Origin: CAZYMI01 sp964648505
GTDB lineage: Bacteria; Pseudomonadota; Alphaproteobacteria; Micavibrionales; Micavibrionaceae
NCBI GenBank assembly: GCA_964648505.1
Contig: CAZYMI010000001.1
Coordinates: forward strand, 124,001-188,000
Reading direction: 5' to 3'
Length of the DNA: 64,000 bases
A model generated the notes under the pieces. It was not told the origin of the DNA and did no database searches. It worked only from the letters and a program-made list of their open reading frames with translations. Below are positions 16,729 through 24,220 of the stretch, piece by piece. Made by a program: the position numbers and the translations under genes. Within the stretch, counting starts at the first letter, position 1. The number at the start of each line of letters is the position of its first letter.

Positions 16729-17487
16729 CTATTCGGCGGCAGATGATTTTTCAAGGGTGTGCACTAAACGGGCCTGAAGCTGGCTTCTTGCATCCGGAAC
16801 ACCTTTGGAATGATGGGCATACACCCAATTCTCCAAAAAATGCCCGGTCAAACGCAGGCCCGTTACAATATCACTGTCAGAACCTGCTTGATTATTATTC
16901 ACACGGGCTGGCTTTAAAAATTCAGGTAATTTCAGCAAGCGGTTCTCGTAGCCTTGTGCTTTTTCTAAACTGACAGCGCGACCAGTTCGAGGGGACACAT
17001 AAGCAAGGTCATCTATATTGCCGCCAAGGGCACAACGGGTCAAATCAAGTGAAAAACCAAGATCCTTGAGAAGCGCTAATTCCCACGCCACATAAACCGC
17101 ACCCCAATGATCTCCAGAAAGAGAATCAAATAAAGCAATCAAGCCGTGATACAAACCCGGATGCCCCTCGCGTTCAGGCAGGGCCGTTTCACACAAAGAA
17201 CAGGCTGACAAAACAACACTTAGCTTAACCGGATCATCCATCACAGTGGCAGCATAAGACCGCACAGGTTCCAATGTATATGTGCCAAGCTGTTCATGTG
17301 TGCGCGCCCGCCATTCAACTTGCACATGTGTGCCGGGTTCAAGCTGGCCACGTTTTTTAGATGACATGCCGCCATGCACGTATCCTGCATGCCTTCCCTG
17401 TTCTTGCGTTAAAAGCGCGGCTACGGCACCATTTTCACCGTGTGTGCGCAAGCCTAAAATAATGGCCTGATCCGTAAAATATTCCAT
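16729..17487 (-). CDS. recO: DNA repair protein RecO
   Basis: 252 residues. RecO loads RecA on SSB-coated DNA with RecR. N-terminal OB fold (about 1-80) begins with the family pattern TDQAIILGLRTHGENGAVAALLT; the C-terminal helical domain contains RCALGGNIDDLAYVSPRTGRAVS, where the usual zinc cysteines of many RecO proteins are mostly absent (one Cys in RCALGG). It is followed by parC after 28 bases. Confidence 0.92.
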   Translation of the reverse strand: MEYFTDQAIILGLRTHGENGAVAALLTQEQGRHAGYVHGGMSSKKRGQLEPGTHVQVEWRARTHEQLGTYTLEPVRSYAATVMDDPVKLSVVLSACSLCETALPEREGHPGLYHGLIALFDSLSGDHWGAVYVAWELALLKDLGFSLDLTRCALGGNIDDLAYVSPRTGRAVSLEKAQGYENRLLKLPEFLKPARVNNNQAGSDSDIVTGLRLTGHFLENWVYAHHSKGVPDARSQLQARLVHTLEKSSAAE

Positions 17488-17533
17488 TCATGCCAAGCTA
17501 AAGCTGTTCGTTTAAAAGTCATGTAAAAATATA

Positions 17534-17562
17534 TTGACATAATAATATTATATTGCTACACA
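17534..17562 (+). promoter_or_regulatory. Putative promoter giving a leaderless mRNA (17568 gene)
   Basis: Consensus TTGACA at 17534-17539 within an AT-rich stretch, beginning 34 bases before the ATG at 17568. The best-spaced -10 (TACACA, 17557-17562) is poor. No Shine-Dalgarno before the ATG. Confidence 0.3.
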
Positions 17563-17567
17563 AACAA

Positions 17568-18890
17568 ATGATTCAAATACTCGAAAAATTTGATTTTGCC
17601 CAAGGCGGAGTTTTCCTGCTTGATCTGAACGGGCAACGGAAAGTTGTGTCTGTGCAATTATCGCCGGAAGCATCCCCTGACCGCATGCAAAACATGCTGC
17701 TTGCAGCTGAAAAAACAAATGCACTATTTGCCACGCACGCAGAGGCAGCGCGCGCAACAAAACTGCCTACATCCAAACCTGTTCACCCGTTTAAATCATC
17801 CGATGATAACGCCGGCGAGGTTTTGCATTACCAACTTTTAAATAAAGATGTAAAACGCCTAAATATAATTTGTGATGATTGGGGATCTTTTGTTGAAGCT
17901 CTCACACGTTTAGGCTTATCCAAACGCGATTTTCTTGATGTTGCAAACCCTGCGTACCAGCCCGATCTTGGTATGCGTAAAATATCGGGTGCTGTACCGC
18001 TTTTATTAGATACGCTTGCAAGTGACAAACTCGATATAATGCCAGATCCCAATATTGTACATGATACCGCACACCCAGAATATGCTGCGATCAAAAGGCT
18101 TTTAAGCCCTTCCATGCGGATTCTTATTACGAGAGCAGAAAAATACCGCGTCCCCGTAGGCGAGTCTTTTGAGCAAAATTTTATAAACTCCCCAAGTGGT
18201 CGTTATTTCATGCCAAATGACCCCACTGTGATTGAATACGCTGGCGCGCCTGTTGATATTGGAGACGGAAGAATTGTAACCCCCTCAAACATTGTCTTAA
18301 TAACAAAAGATGAAAAAGAGAGCGCAGAAAAAAATATATTTACTGCCTTTCTTTTTACAACGGCTGATATCAGGAGCGCCCCTTTCAGCCTTATGCCCTA
18401 CTGTGCTGTCATTGAGCCAAGAGATGACTTTTCAAATTATGAAGCTAAATTTGAAGCTGTTATTCCTGCAACAATTATGGACCGCAACAAATTTATTAAA
18501 GATGACGCCGCTTTTTTCATGCATATTGTTGGCCACGGGCTTGAGATTATTAATGCCCCCGGCGCCCAGTATCAAAGGGTGTATGCAACTGGGAGACGTT
18601 TAACAGGTTTAAAAACAGCTGGTGTTTTGCGCAAAACGCCTTACTGCGATTATGTGCAAGTCAGCTTGCCTTGCGATATTCGCGATAAATTTGTTTTGCT
18701 TCAAAATTCACAACCCACGCATATTGGCATATCGCCATCACTCCATATTCGCTCAGCCCATTTGCGCGCACGGCCCTTTAAGCCGGAAGAAGGCAAGGTG
18801 ATATTGGTACGCGAAACTGAAGTTGGAAACCCCTTGTCTGGTATAAAGGGTACACAACGTATTGCGAAGCCATCACCGGATCTGAAATAA
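17568..18890 (+). CDS. Hypothetical protein, 440 residues
   Basis: I do not recognise a family. The longest frame begins at a TTG (17553), but the ATG at 17568 is better placed relative to the TTGACA element. No signal peptide or membrane segment is seen, so it is probably cytosolic. It is mixed alpha/beta in composition with no repeats. It is followed after seven bases by the histidine phosphatase gene, suggesting co-transcription. Two His-containing segments (MHIVGHGLEI near 325) resemble no metal motif I can name. Confidence 0.65.
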   Translation: MIQILEKFDFAQGGVFLLDLNGQRKVVSVQLSPEASPDRMQNMLLAAEKTNALFATHAEAARATKLPTSKPVHPFKSSDDNAGEVLHYQLLNKDVKRLNIICDDWGSFVEALTRLGLSKRDFLDVANPAYQPDLGMRKISGAVPLLLDTLASDKLDIMPDPNIVHDTAHPEYAAIKRLLSPSMRILITRAEKYRVPVGESFEQNFINSPSGRYFMPNDPTVIEYAGAPVDIGDGRIVTPSNIVLITKDEKESAEKNIFTAFLFTTADIRSAPFSLMPYCAVIEPRDDFSNYEAKFEAVIPATIMDRNKFIKDDAAFFMHIVGHGLEIINAPGAQYQRVYATGRRLTGLKTAGVLRKTPYCDYVQVSLPCDIRDKFVLLQNSQPTHIGISPSLHIRSAHLRARPFKPEEGKVILVRETEVGNPLSGIKGTQRIAKPSPDLK

Positions 18891-18897
18891 TGCTGGG

Positions 18898-19497
18898 ATG
18901 ATTCTACCTCTCAAACCTTTTTATATCATCCGCCATGGCCAGTCGGTTGCCAATGCGCAATCTATTTTTGCAGGGCATCTCGATTCACCACTAACCGATC
19001 TGGGTCGCGCTCAGGCTGCAATTGCCCGCGATATAATTCGTGATCTTGATATAAAACCAACGCGCCTTGTGTCATCCACTCTTTCCCGCGCCTACGAGAC
19101 AGCCTCTATCATCAATGAAGTATTGGGCCTGACCCACGAAACCCGCGACGATTTAAAAGAAATGTTTGTGGGCGATTGGGAAAGTGCGCCCTTCGAACCT
19201 TACCGCGAACGTTTTTTTGCGGGCGAAAATCCACCCAAAGGCGAAACCCATGACGATTTTACCAAAAGGGCAGGTCAGGCCGTGGGGGATATATTAAAAG
19301 GGCCCGCCCCTATTCCTTTAATTGTCTGCCATGGCGGTATTATTTTTAAACTAGGAAAACTTTATGGCCATACGCTTGGCCATGTTGATAACGCTATTTT
19401 ATACCGATTTGACCCGCAAACTGAAACTTCCGCCTTCCCGTGGACCATTACAGAATTTTCTGAAAATGGGATAAAAAAGAACGCCCTTTTAAAATAA
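18898..19497 (+). CDS. Histidine phosphatase family protein (phosphoglycerate mutase-like)
   Basis: 199 residues. The catalytic IIRHGQSVANAQ motif (phospho-histidine, residues about 9-20) is followed by GHLDSPLTDLGRAQA, SSTLSRAYETA (arginine of the active site), an acid/base glutamate in LKEMFVGDWE and the second histidine in IVCHGGIIFKL. Candidate roles are cobalamin phosphatase-like, phosphoglycerate mutase-like or general small-molecule phosphatase; the substrate is not evident. Possibly in an operon with the unknown gene before it. Convergent with folKP. Confidence 0.88.
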   Translation: MILPLKPFYIIRHGQSVANAQSIFAGHLDSPLTDLGRAQAAIARDIIRDLDIKPTRLVSSTLSRAYETASIINEVLGLTHETRDDLKEMFVGDWESAPFEPYRERFFAGENPPKGETHDDFTKRAGQAVGDILKGPAPIPLIVCHGGIIFKLGKLYGHTLGHVDNAILYRFDPQTETSAFPWTITEFSENGIKKNALLK

Positions 19498-19504
19498 TAC
19501 GGTC

Positions 19505-20812
19505 TTAAATAACACGACTTGGTCTTAAAGCCTGCCAGACCGCAATGGCCTGACGAGTGGCGGCAATATCATGAACGCGTAAAATTTTTGCCCCGCAATC
19601 AAGGGCATGTAATACTGATGCCAACGACCCCCCCAAACGATCGCGAACCGATGCCTGACGATCCAAATTTGTAATAAAACTTTTTCTGGATGTGCCGACA
19701 AGCAAAGGCACAGACAATTTTTGAAAAACTTCAAGGCCGCGCAAAAGATCAACATTATGATCGACTGTTTTACCAAAGCCTATGCCAGGATCCGCAATGA
19801 TAAATGACTTTGGCAATCCTGCATCAACCAAAGCATTAATACGATTGTCCAAATACTCAACAACCTCTTCTAACACATTGTTATAAAATGGTTTTTCTTG
19901 CATAGACTCAGGTTGCCCTTGTTTGTGCATCAAACATACCGGAACATGGTGGCGCAATATGACAGACATGCTTTCAGAGTCATCCGATAGAGCGCTGATA
20001 TCATTGATGAAATTAGCGCCTGCATTCAAAGATTCTGTCATAACTTTAGCGCGGCGTGTATCAACAGAAATAAGACATCGGCTTTTCACAGCTGAGCTAC
20101 GCAGCCCCTCAATCACCGGCATAATGCGATTAATTTCAACCTGCTCATTCACAGGGACAGAACCCGGCCTAGTTGATTCACCGCCAATATCAAGAATCTG
20201 AGCCCCTTCCTCAATCAAGCTTAAACCATGATCAATTGCAGCCTGCGGGTCTTCGAAGTCTCCGCCATCTGAAAAGCTGTCAGGGGTTACATTTAAAACG
20301 CCCATTAAAACAGGGCCAATTGGCAAAAACGGAAAAGCTTGCTGATCGGAAGGCAGTTTTTGCAAAAGATCTGAAAGCGGCTGCCTTAAAACCGGATGCA
20401 CCCAGTTTTTATCTATCTCACTAAGGGGCCGCAAAACAAAAGCTCTTTCAGCCATACGCGGATGCGGCAAGGTCAAACCTTGCTCATCCATCACCATGTC
20501 ATGATACGCAATCACATCCAAATCAAGAACACGGGCGGCATTACGTTCAGACCTCACGCGGCCAAATTTTTGTTCTATTGCAAGAAGGGTGCGCAATAAA
20601 TCTATAGGTAGCCGTTGCGTTTCTACACTCACAACAGCATTTACATACCAAGGCTGATCCGATTTTGGCACAGGATCAGAAAGCCAGATGCGGGATTTTT
20701 TTATAAGCTTTATTCCTTCAGCTTCAATATGCCTGACTGCTTCATCAATCGTCCGGATTGCAGAACCATAAACAGGAGAAGGAAGATTGGCGCCAATACC
20801 TATTAATATCAT
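19505..20812 (-). CDS. folKP: Bifunctional HPPK-DHPS: folate enzymes FolK and FolP fused
   Basis: 435 residues in one frame. Residues about 1-160 are 6-hydroxymethyl-dihydropterin pyrophosphokinase: IGIGANLPSP, RVLDLDVIAYHD and LPHPRMAERAFVLRPLSEI. Residues about 165-435 are dihydropteroate synthase: GVLNVTPDSFSDGG, DIGGESTRPGS, ADPGIGFGKT and GTSRKSF. The two enzymes catalyse consecutive steps of folate synthesis, so the fusion can channel product. Most alphaproteobacteria keep them apart; fusions occur in plants, fungi, chlamydiae and rickettsiae. folB and folE are not adjacent. Confidence 0.95.
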   Translation of the reverse strand: MILIGIGANLPSPVYGSAIRTIDEAVRHIEAEGIKLIKKSRIWLSDPVPKSDQPWYVNAVVSVETQRLPIDLLRTLLAIEQKFGRVRSERNAARVLDLDVIAYHDMVMDEQGLTLPHPRMAERAFVLRPLSEIDKNWVHPVLRQPLSDLLQKLPSDQQAFPFLPIGPVLMGVLNVTPDSFSDGGDFEDPQAAIDHGLSLIEEGAQILDIGGESTRPGSVPVNEQVEINRIMPVIEGLRSSAVKSRCLISVDTRRAKVMTESLNAGANFINDISALSDDSESMSVILRHHVPVCLMHKQGQPESMQEKPFYNNVLEEVVEYLDNRINALVDAGLPKSFIIADPGIGFGKTVDHNVDLLRGLEVFQKLSVPLLVGTSRKSFITNLDRQASVRDRLGGSLASVLHALDCGAKILRVHDIAATRQAIAVWQALRPSRVI

Positions 20813-20840
20813 ACCTTATTTTACCTTGAATCATTCTTAT

Positions 20841-20864
20841 AAAAAAGGCCGGAACAATCCGGCC
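20841..20864 (-). terminator. Rho-independent terminator after the YcbK-like gene
   Basis: Perfect seven-base GC-rich stem GGCCGGA / TCCGGCC (20847-20853 and 20858-20864) with loop ACAA. On the minus strand the hairpin is followed by six Ts (20846-20841). It separates the YcbK-like gene from folKP. Confidence 0.88.
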
Positions 20865-20892
20865 CTTAAAAAGTGATTGTTGAAGCCCTTAT

Positions 20893-21468
20893 TCACCAGG
20901 TACGAAAATCCCCTGAATCCATATGGACAAAGCCGCTACGCGGATAAAAACCAACACCACCGGCCTGAAGGCGTTTAGCGGCAGCTTTTATTGACGCGGG
21001 CGTACGATCAGGCAGCTGAACATCAATGGCCTGACCCGACATATGTAATGAATTGCGCGCAACACCTGTGCTGGCCCGACGCAAAAGCGCGTTGGTTTGC
21101 GGCGAACGGTAGCCCGATAAAATATCATAAGGCGCGCGTGAACCCATCATACGGTGAACAACATAAATGATATCGATCACACGGGGATCAATTGGGAAAG
21201 CTGTATTGGTCCTATAATCACGCAAGACATGGGTGATCTGCTCAAAAGCTGCGGGAAGATATTTATCTCCTACACGATAAACGCCCGAAAAGCTTTCATT
21301 GGTATGCACGTTACGAAAAGAAATACGGTGAGCACCTTGTGTGCTGGCCGCCATCGCAGGCTTTATAATACCCGCAGAAAAGAACCCTGCCATAGAAAGG
21401 CCAAGGGCTGTCTTAAGTACATCACGACGCTCAATCGACTGGTTTTGAATAGAACGAACATTATCCAA
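20893..21468 (-). CDS. YcbK-like (DUF882) peptidoglycan-associated protein with Tat signal
   Basis: 191 residues. Tat signal: ERRDVLKTALG followed by a hydrophobic core and AMAAS cleavage region. The mature part is the DUF882/M15-like fold: LSGYRSPQTNALLRR, NSLHMSGQAIDV (His and Asp zinc ligands) and GFVHMD. It is likely to act on peptidoglycan in the periplasm. The reading frame opens only with a TTG that lacks a ribosome site. In the other frame an ATG (with AGGA nearby) encodes MTTQNASDT and would join at a run of four Ts, so one missing T or a slip would give a longer N-terminus. In many genomes this gene neighbours the YcbB-type transpeptidase, as here. Confidence 0.85.
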   Translation of the reverse strand: MDNVRSIQNQSIERRDVLKTALGLSMAGFFSAGIIKPAMAASTQGAHRISFRNVHTNESFSGVYRVGDKYLPAAFEQITHVLRDYRTNTAFPIDPRVIDIIYVVHRMMGSRAPYDILSGYRSPQTNALLRRASTGVARNSLHMSGQAIDVQLPDRTPASIKAAAKRLQAGGVGFYPRSGFVHMDSGDFRTW

Positions 21469-21837
21469 AACGTATCAGAAGCATTTTGTGTGGTCATGGG
21501 GAAATCCTGAAGGGCTTGAATGGGATGGACGGTGAACTCAACTGTTGTTGGTGCCGACGGGGTTGATGAAAATATTTATCTTATTAACTCCGAATAGTCC
21601 TTAGTTACATCTGTCTCGACCCTTCAAAAGAATCGAAACAAATCATCCTTAAGATATTTGTACCAGAGTCAGGGGCTTGGTCAAACCCCAAAAGAAAGTA
21701 ACGAAACGAAGTTACAATATTATTATTAACTCAAACGTTCTTAAGAAGCTCTGATTTTTGCCTTTAATTTTATGGAATTAGGCGAAAAAGCTGGTCTCCT
21801 TCCAACAAAACACCCTGCTTTTCTTTTCATGCCGATG
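21469..21837. other. 369-base intergenic stretch without a gene
   Basis: Both flanking genes are on the minus strand. The only signals I see are minus-strand: a weak promoter-like TTGACC with TACAAA at 16 bases (within about 21660-21690) upstream of the YcbK-like gene, and the alternative ATG near 21499 described for that gene. No tRNA cloverleaf, riboswitch core or repeated element is evident. The shorter frames here have no coding character. Confidence 0.5.
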
Positions 21838-23478
21838 CTATTCATGCCGCTTCTGTGTAAAAATAGGCACTTCGCCTTTTTTCTCCAAGGCGTTAAAAAG
21901 CTTGATGTCTTCGTCATACAAATCATTAGCAAAAACAACCGACCCGTCGCCCTTAAGCCACGTTGTTTGGTACAAGAGATAAATTGGGAAAGTTTGCGCA
22001 ACGGCAATTTCAGATGTTTTGCCAGTTGCAATACGTTTCTCCAGCACCTCATCAGACCAGTTTTCATTATGTTCAAGCACAAAATGGGCAATACGCTTTG
22101 GGTCAGAAAGCCTTACACAGCCTGAACTGACAGCTCTGTCCCCCCGGTCAAAAACAGATGGTGTGTTTGTGTCATGTAAATAAATATTGTAATCATTAGG
22201 CATCAATACGCGTATCTGGCCTAAAGCGTTTCCGTTACCTGCTTCTTGCACCATATCAAATTTCTGTATTTCTTCTTCCGTTACATTTTCCCAATCTATA
22301 GTTGCAGGATCTATCAGCGCGCCGTCACGGTAAATTTTTACATCACTATGCTCATCAAGCAACGCGCCATTTTTGCGCAGTTCGGGCAAAAAATCCTGTT
22401 TCTTGATTGTGGGGGGCACTGTCCATGTCGGATTAAAGCGAATGCCAGTGACAATAGCTTTAAAACTGTTTGTCTGTCGTGCTTTGCGGCCAACAGCGAC
22501 GGGCATTTCAATTTCAACTTTATTGTTATCAACTGCCCATAATGTTTGCGCCGGAATATTCACAACAATATAACGTGCCGGCTTTGTTGGTTCCAGCCAG
22601 CGAATGCGTTCCATATTGGCAATTGCTTGTATAAACCTGTCTTTCAAAGACTGATTTAACGCATAAGCTGTTTTAGGGCCAATAATAGCATCGCCTCGCG
22701 TGCCGTGATCGATTTGATAATCCATAACGGCTTTAGCTAACTTATCGTCATACACAGTCGGATCAAGCCCTTTTGGTGTTTCCTGGCCCAACCTTTCACG
22801 AATTAAAGGAATTGCGGGGTCCCGTTCACCCGGATAAATCTTGCCTTCCACTTTAATCGGGTTAACAACCCAATTACCTTTTCCTTGCTGCATATTATCA
22901 GACAGGTTTACAAGTTCGCGCGAAAGTTTTTCGTATAGTTCGCTTTTAGGGACAAGCAAATTAAACGCGCTTCCAATATTTGAAGATTTTACAAACAAGG
23001 TCAGCACTTCAGACACCGTTAGTTTTTTGCGCCAATCCCGATCCCGTAGACCTATTACTGATGCACGAACGCGCAAGCCCGTCATATCCTGACCATAATG
23101 CGCGACCGCATCTGAAATAATGCGGTCAACCCGGGCTTTGGCATCTGCGCCTAAATCCTCCTTCAAAGCCTGGCGAATAATATCGATATGATAATTTTGC
23201 GGATTTAAACCTTGCTTCCACGATAACTCTAGAAACTTGAGCGCTTCTTGTCCACGACCAATCCCGCCTGAAAGCCAAAGCAAATTGCCATTACGCGCGG
23301 TATAGAACGCTTCAATATCCTCGGGGTTGTAAAGCTTAACACCGGCAAAGTTAGGGGCAGGTTCGATCGCCACTGAAGAAGCCCGCTGCGCATAAGAAGG
23401 GAGAGGCATAAACATGGCCACAATCGCCAAACCTAAAAACCCTGCTTGAAATAATTTTACCATGACCATCCGATTCAT
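21838..23478 (-). CDS. L,D-transpeptidase, YcbB/LdtD-like
   Basis: 546 residues with an N-terminal signal or anchor (about 5-29). It follows the YcbB plan: a scaffold domain (about 40-220), a peptidoglycan-binding domain (about 230-285, IDHGTRGDAIIGPKTAYALN) and a YkuD catalytic domain (about 300-520). The catalytic segment is HDTNTPSVFDRG...SSGCVRL with the nucleophilic Cys. Such enzymes form 3-3 cross-links in peptidoglycan. The start overlaps the zinc-ribbon gene stop (ATGA). It is the last gene of the pfkA run and may be under LdtR-like control. Confidence 0.9.
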   Translation of the reverse strand: MNRMVMVKLFQAGFLGLAIVAMFMPLPSYAQRASSVAIEPAPNFAGVKLYNPEDIEAFYTARNGNLLWLSGGIGRGQEALKFLELSWKQGLNPQNYHIDIIRQALKEDLGADAKARVDRIISDAVAHYGQDMTGLRVRASVIGLRDRDWRKKLTVSEVLTLFVKSSNIGSAFNLLVPKSELYEKLSRELVNLSDNMQQGKGNWVVNPIKVEGKIYPGERDPAIPLIRERLGQETPKGLDPTVYDDKLAKAVMDYQIDHGTRGDAIIGPKTAYALNQSLKDRFIQAIANMERIRWLEPTKPARYIVVNIPAQTLWAVDNNKVEIEMPVAVGRKARQTNSFKAIVTGIRFNPTWTVPPTIKKQDFLPELRKNGALLDEHSDVKIYRDGALIDPATIDWENVTEEEIQKFDMVQEAGNGNALGQIRVLMPNDYNIYLHDTNTPSVFDRGDRAVSSGCVRLSDPKRIAHFVLEHNENWSDEVLEKRIATGKTSEIAVAQTFPIYLLYQTTWLKGDGSVVFANDLYDEDIKLFNALEKKGEVPIFTQKRHE

Positions 23479-23744
23479 TCTTTATTGCTATCGCTATCAT
23501 AAGTCAGGATGAGCGCTGTTTCAAAGTCCCAATCTGCGGGCTTGAATTCAGGCAAAAACCATTTGCCTTTAGATTTTCGCCACCTTGCTTTTGCCAAAGC
23601 GATTCCGTCTGGTGTGGCATCCTCATAACCAAACTCTGTCCCGCAACAAGGGCAAATGGCAAAGCTGGGATTTTTGCCGTTTTTACCCCAAGGCGGAAAT
23701 CCAACATCAAAAGCGCATACGCGACAAAGTGATAATTGTTTCAT
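23475..23744 (-). CDS. Small zinc-ribbon-like protein
   Basis: 89 residues. Cysteine pairs CRVC (7-10) and CPCC (31-34) lie in the pattern CxxC-(20)-CxxC, followed by GTEFGYEDATPD, so a treble-clef or zinc-ribbon is likely. The rest is charged with two tryptophan-rich segments. This pattern (ICPCCG.EFGYED) recurs in short proteins of unknown function in many bacteria. Two bases from the upstream gene and overlapping the downstream transpeptidase. Confidence 0.7.
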   Translation of the reverse strand: MKQLSLCRVCAFDVGFPPWGKNGKNPSFAICPCCGTEFGYEDATPDGIALAKARWRKSKGKWFLPEFKPADWDFETALILTYDSDSNKE

Positions 23745-23746
23745 AT

Positions 23747-24217
23747 TTAGTCCTGCCGATCAAAGTAGGCGCGATTACTTGATGCGCCATGAACATCTGG
23801 TTCTGGTATAAAAAATGTCCGGGGGGCACCATCGGCACGCATCACACCAAATCTGCCTGTTTCTTCCTGGTAGCGTAAAATATCGCCGTCTTTTTCAATT
23901 TTAGTTTCTGTGCCCTGCGGTGGCCTGCGTAAAAACTGCTGCGCTTCGCGTACATAATCAGCTGCGTTTTTAAACCCCATCTCGTCCCCGTGCTTTTTAA
24001 AATGCGCAAGCGCATTTTCCTCATCTGTCATTGTTTTTGTAGAACTCCAAAGCGGGGCTTCAATGCCAGGTACATCAAAAATATTATGACTGTGAACTTC
24101 GGGCGCACGAATAGAACTTGGTACAAACAGACGAATAAAATCAAAAATGATAAGCAAAATGATCGTAAATAAAACCCATCTTAGAACGCGCAAACGTTTA
24201 AGCAACAAAGTACGCAT
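23747..24217 (-). CDS. Membrane-anchored protein with a nuclease-toxin-like C-terminal domain
   Basis: 156 residues. One membrane helix (about 12-32) after a basic start places the rest (about 34-156) in the periplasm. The C-terminal domain shows the pattern seen in many polymorphic-toxin and CdiA-CT RNases of the barnase/EndoU/colicin/RelE group: HFKKHGDEMGF, AADYVREAQQFL, PPQGT, DGDILRYQEETGRFGVMRADG and RTFFIP, then AYFDRQ. His in HFKKHG, Arg in LRY and the Thr of RTFF are candidates for catalysis. There is no export partner or visible immunity gene. It lies three bases after ilvD and two before the zinc-ribbon gene. Family name and function are inferred. Confidence 0.5.
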   Translation of the reverse strand: MRTLLLKRLRVLRWVLFTIILLIIFDFIRLFVPSSIRAPEVHSHNIFDVPGIEAPLWSSTKTMTDEENALAHFKKHGDEMGFKNAADYVREAQQFLRRPPQGTETKIEKDGDILRYQEETGRFGVMRADGAPRTFFIPEPDVHGASSNRAYFDRQD

Positions 24218-24220
24218 GTT

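Noticed and set aside
21154..21510. Plus-strand ORF opposite the YcbK-like gene
   Set aside because: Composition and the lack of a ribosome site indicate a shadow of the real Tat-exported protein.
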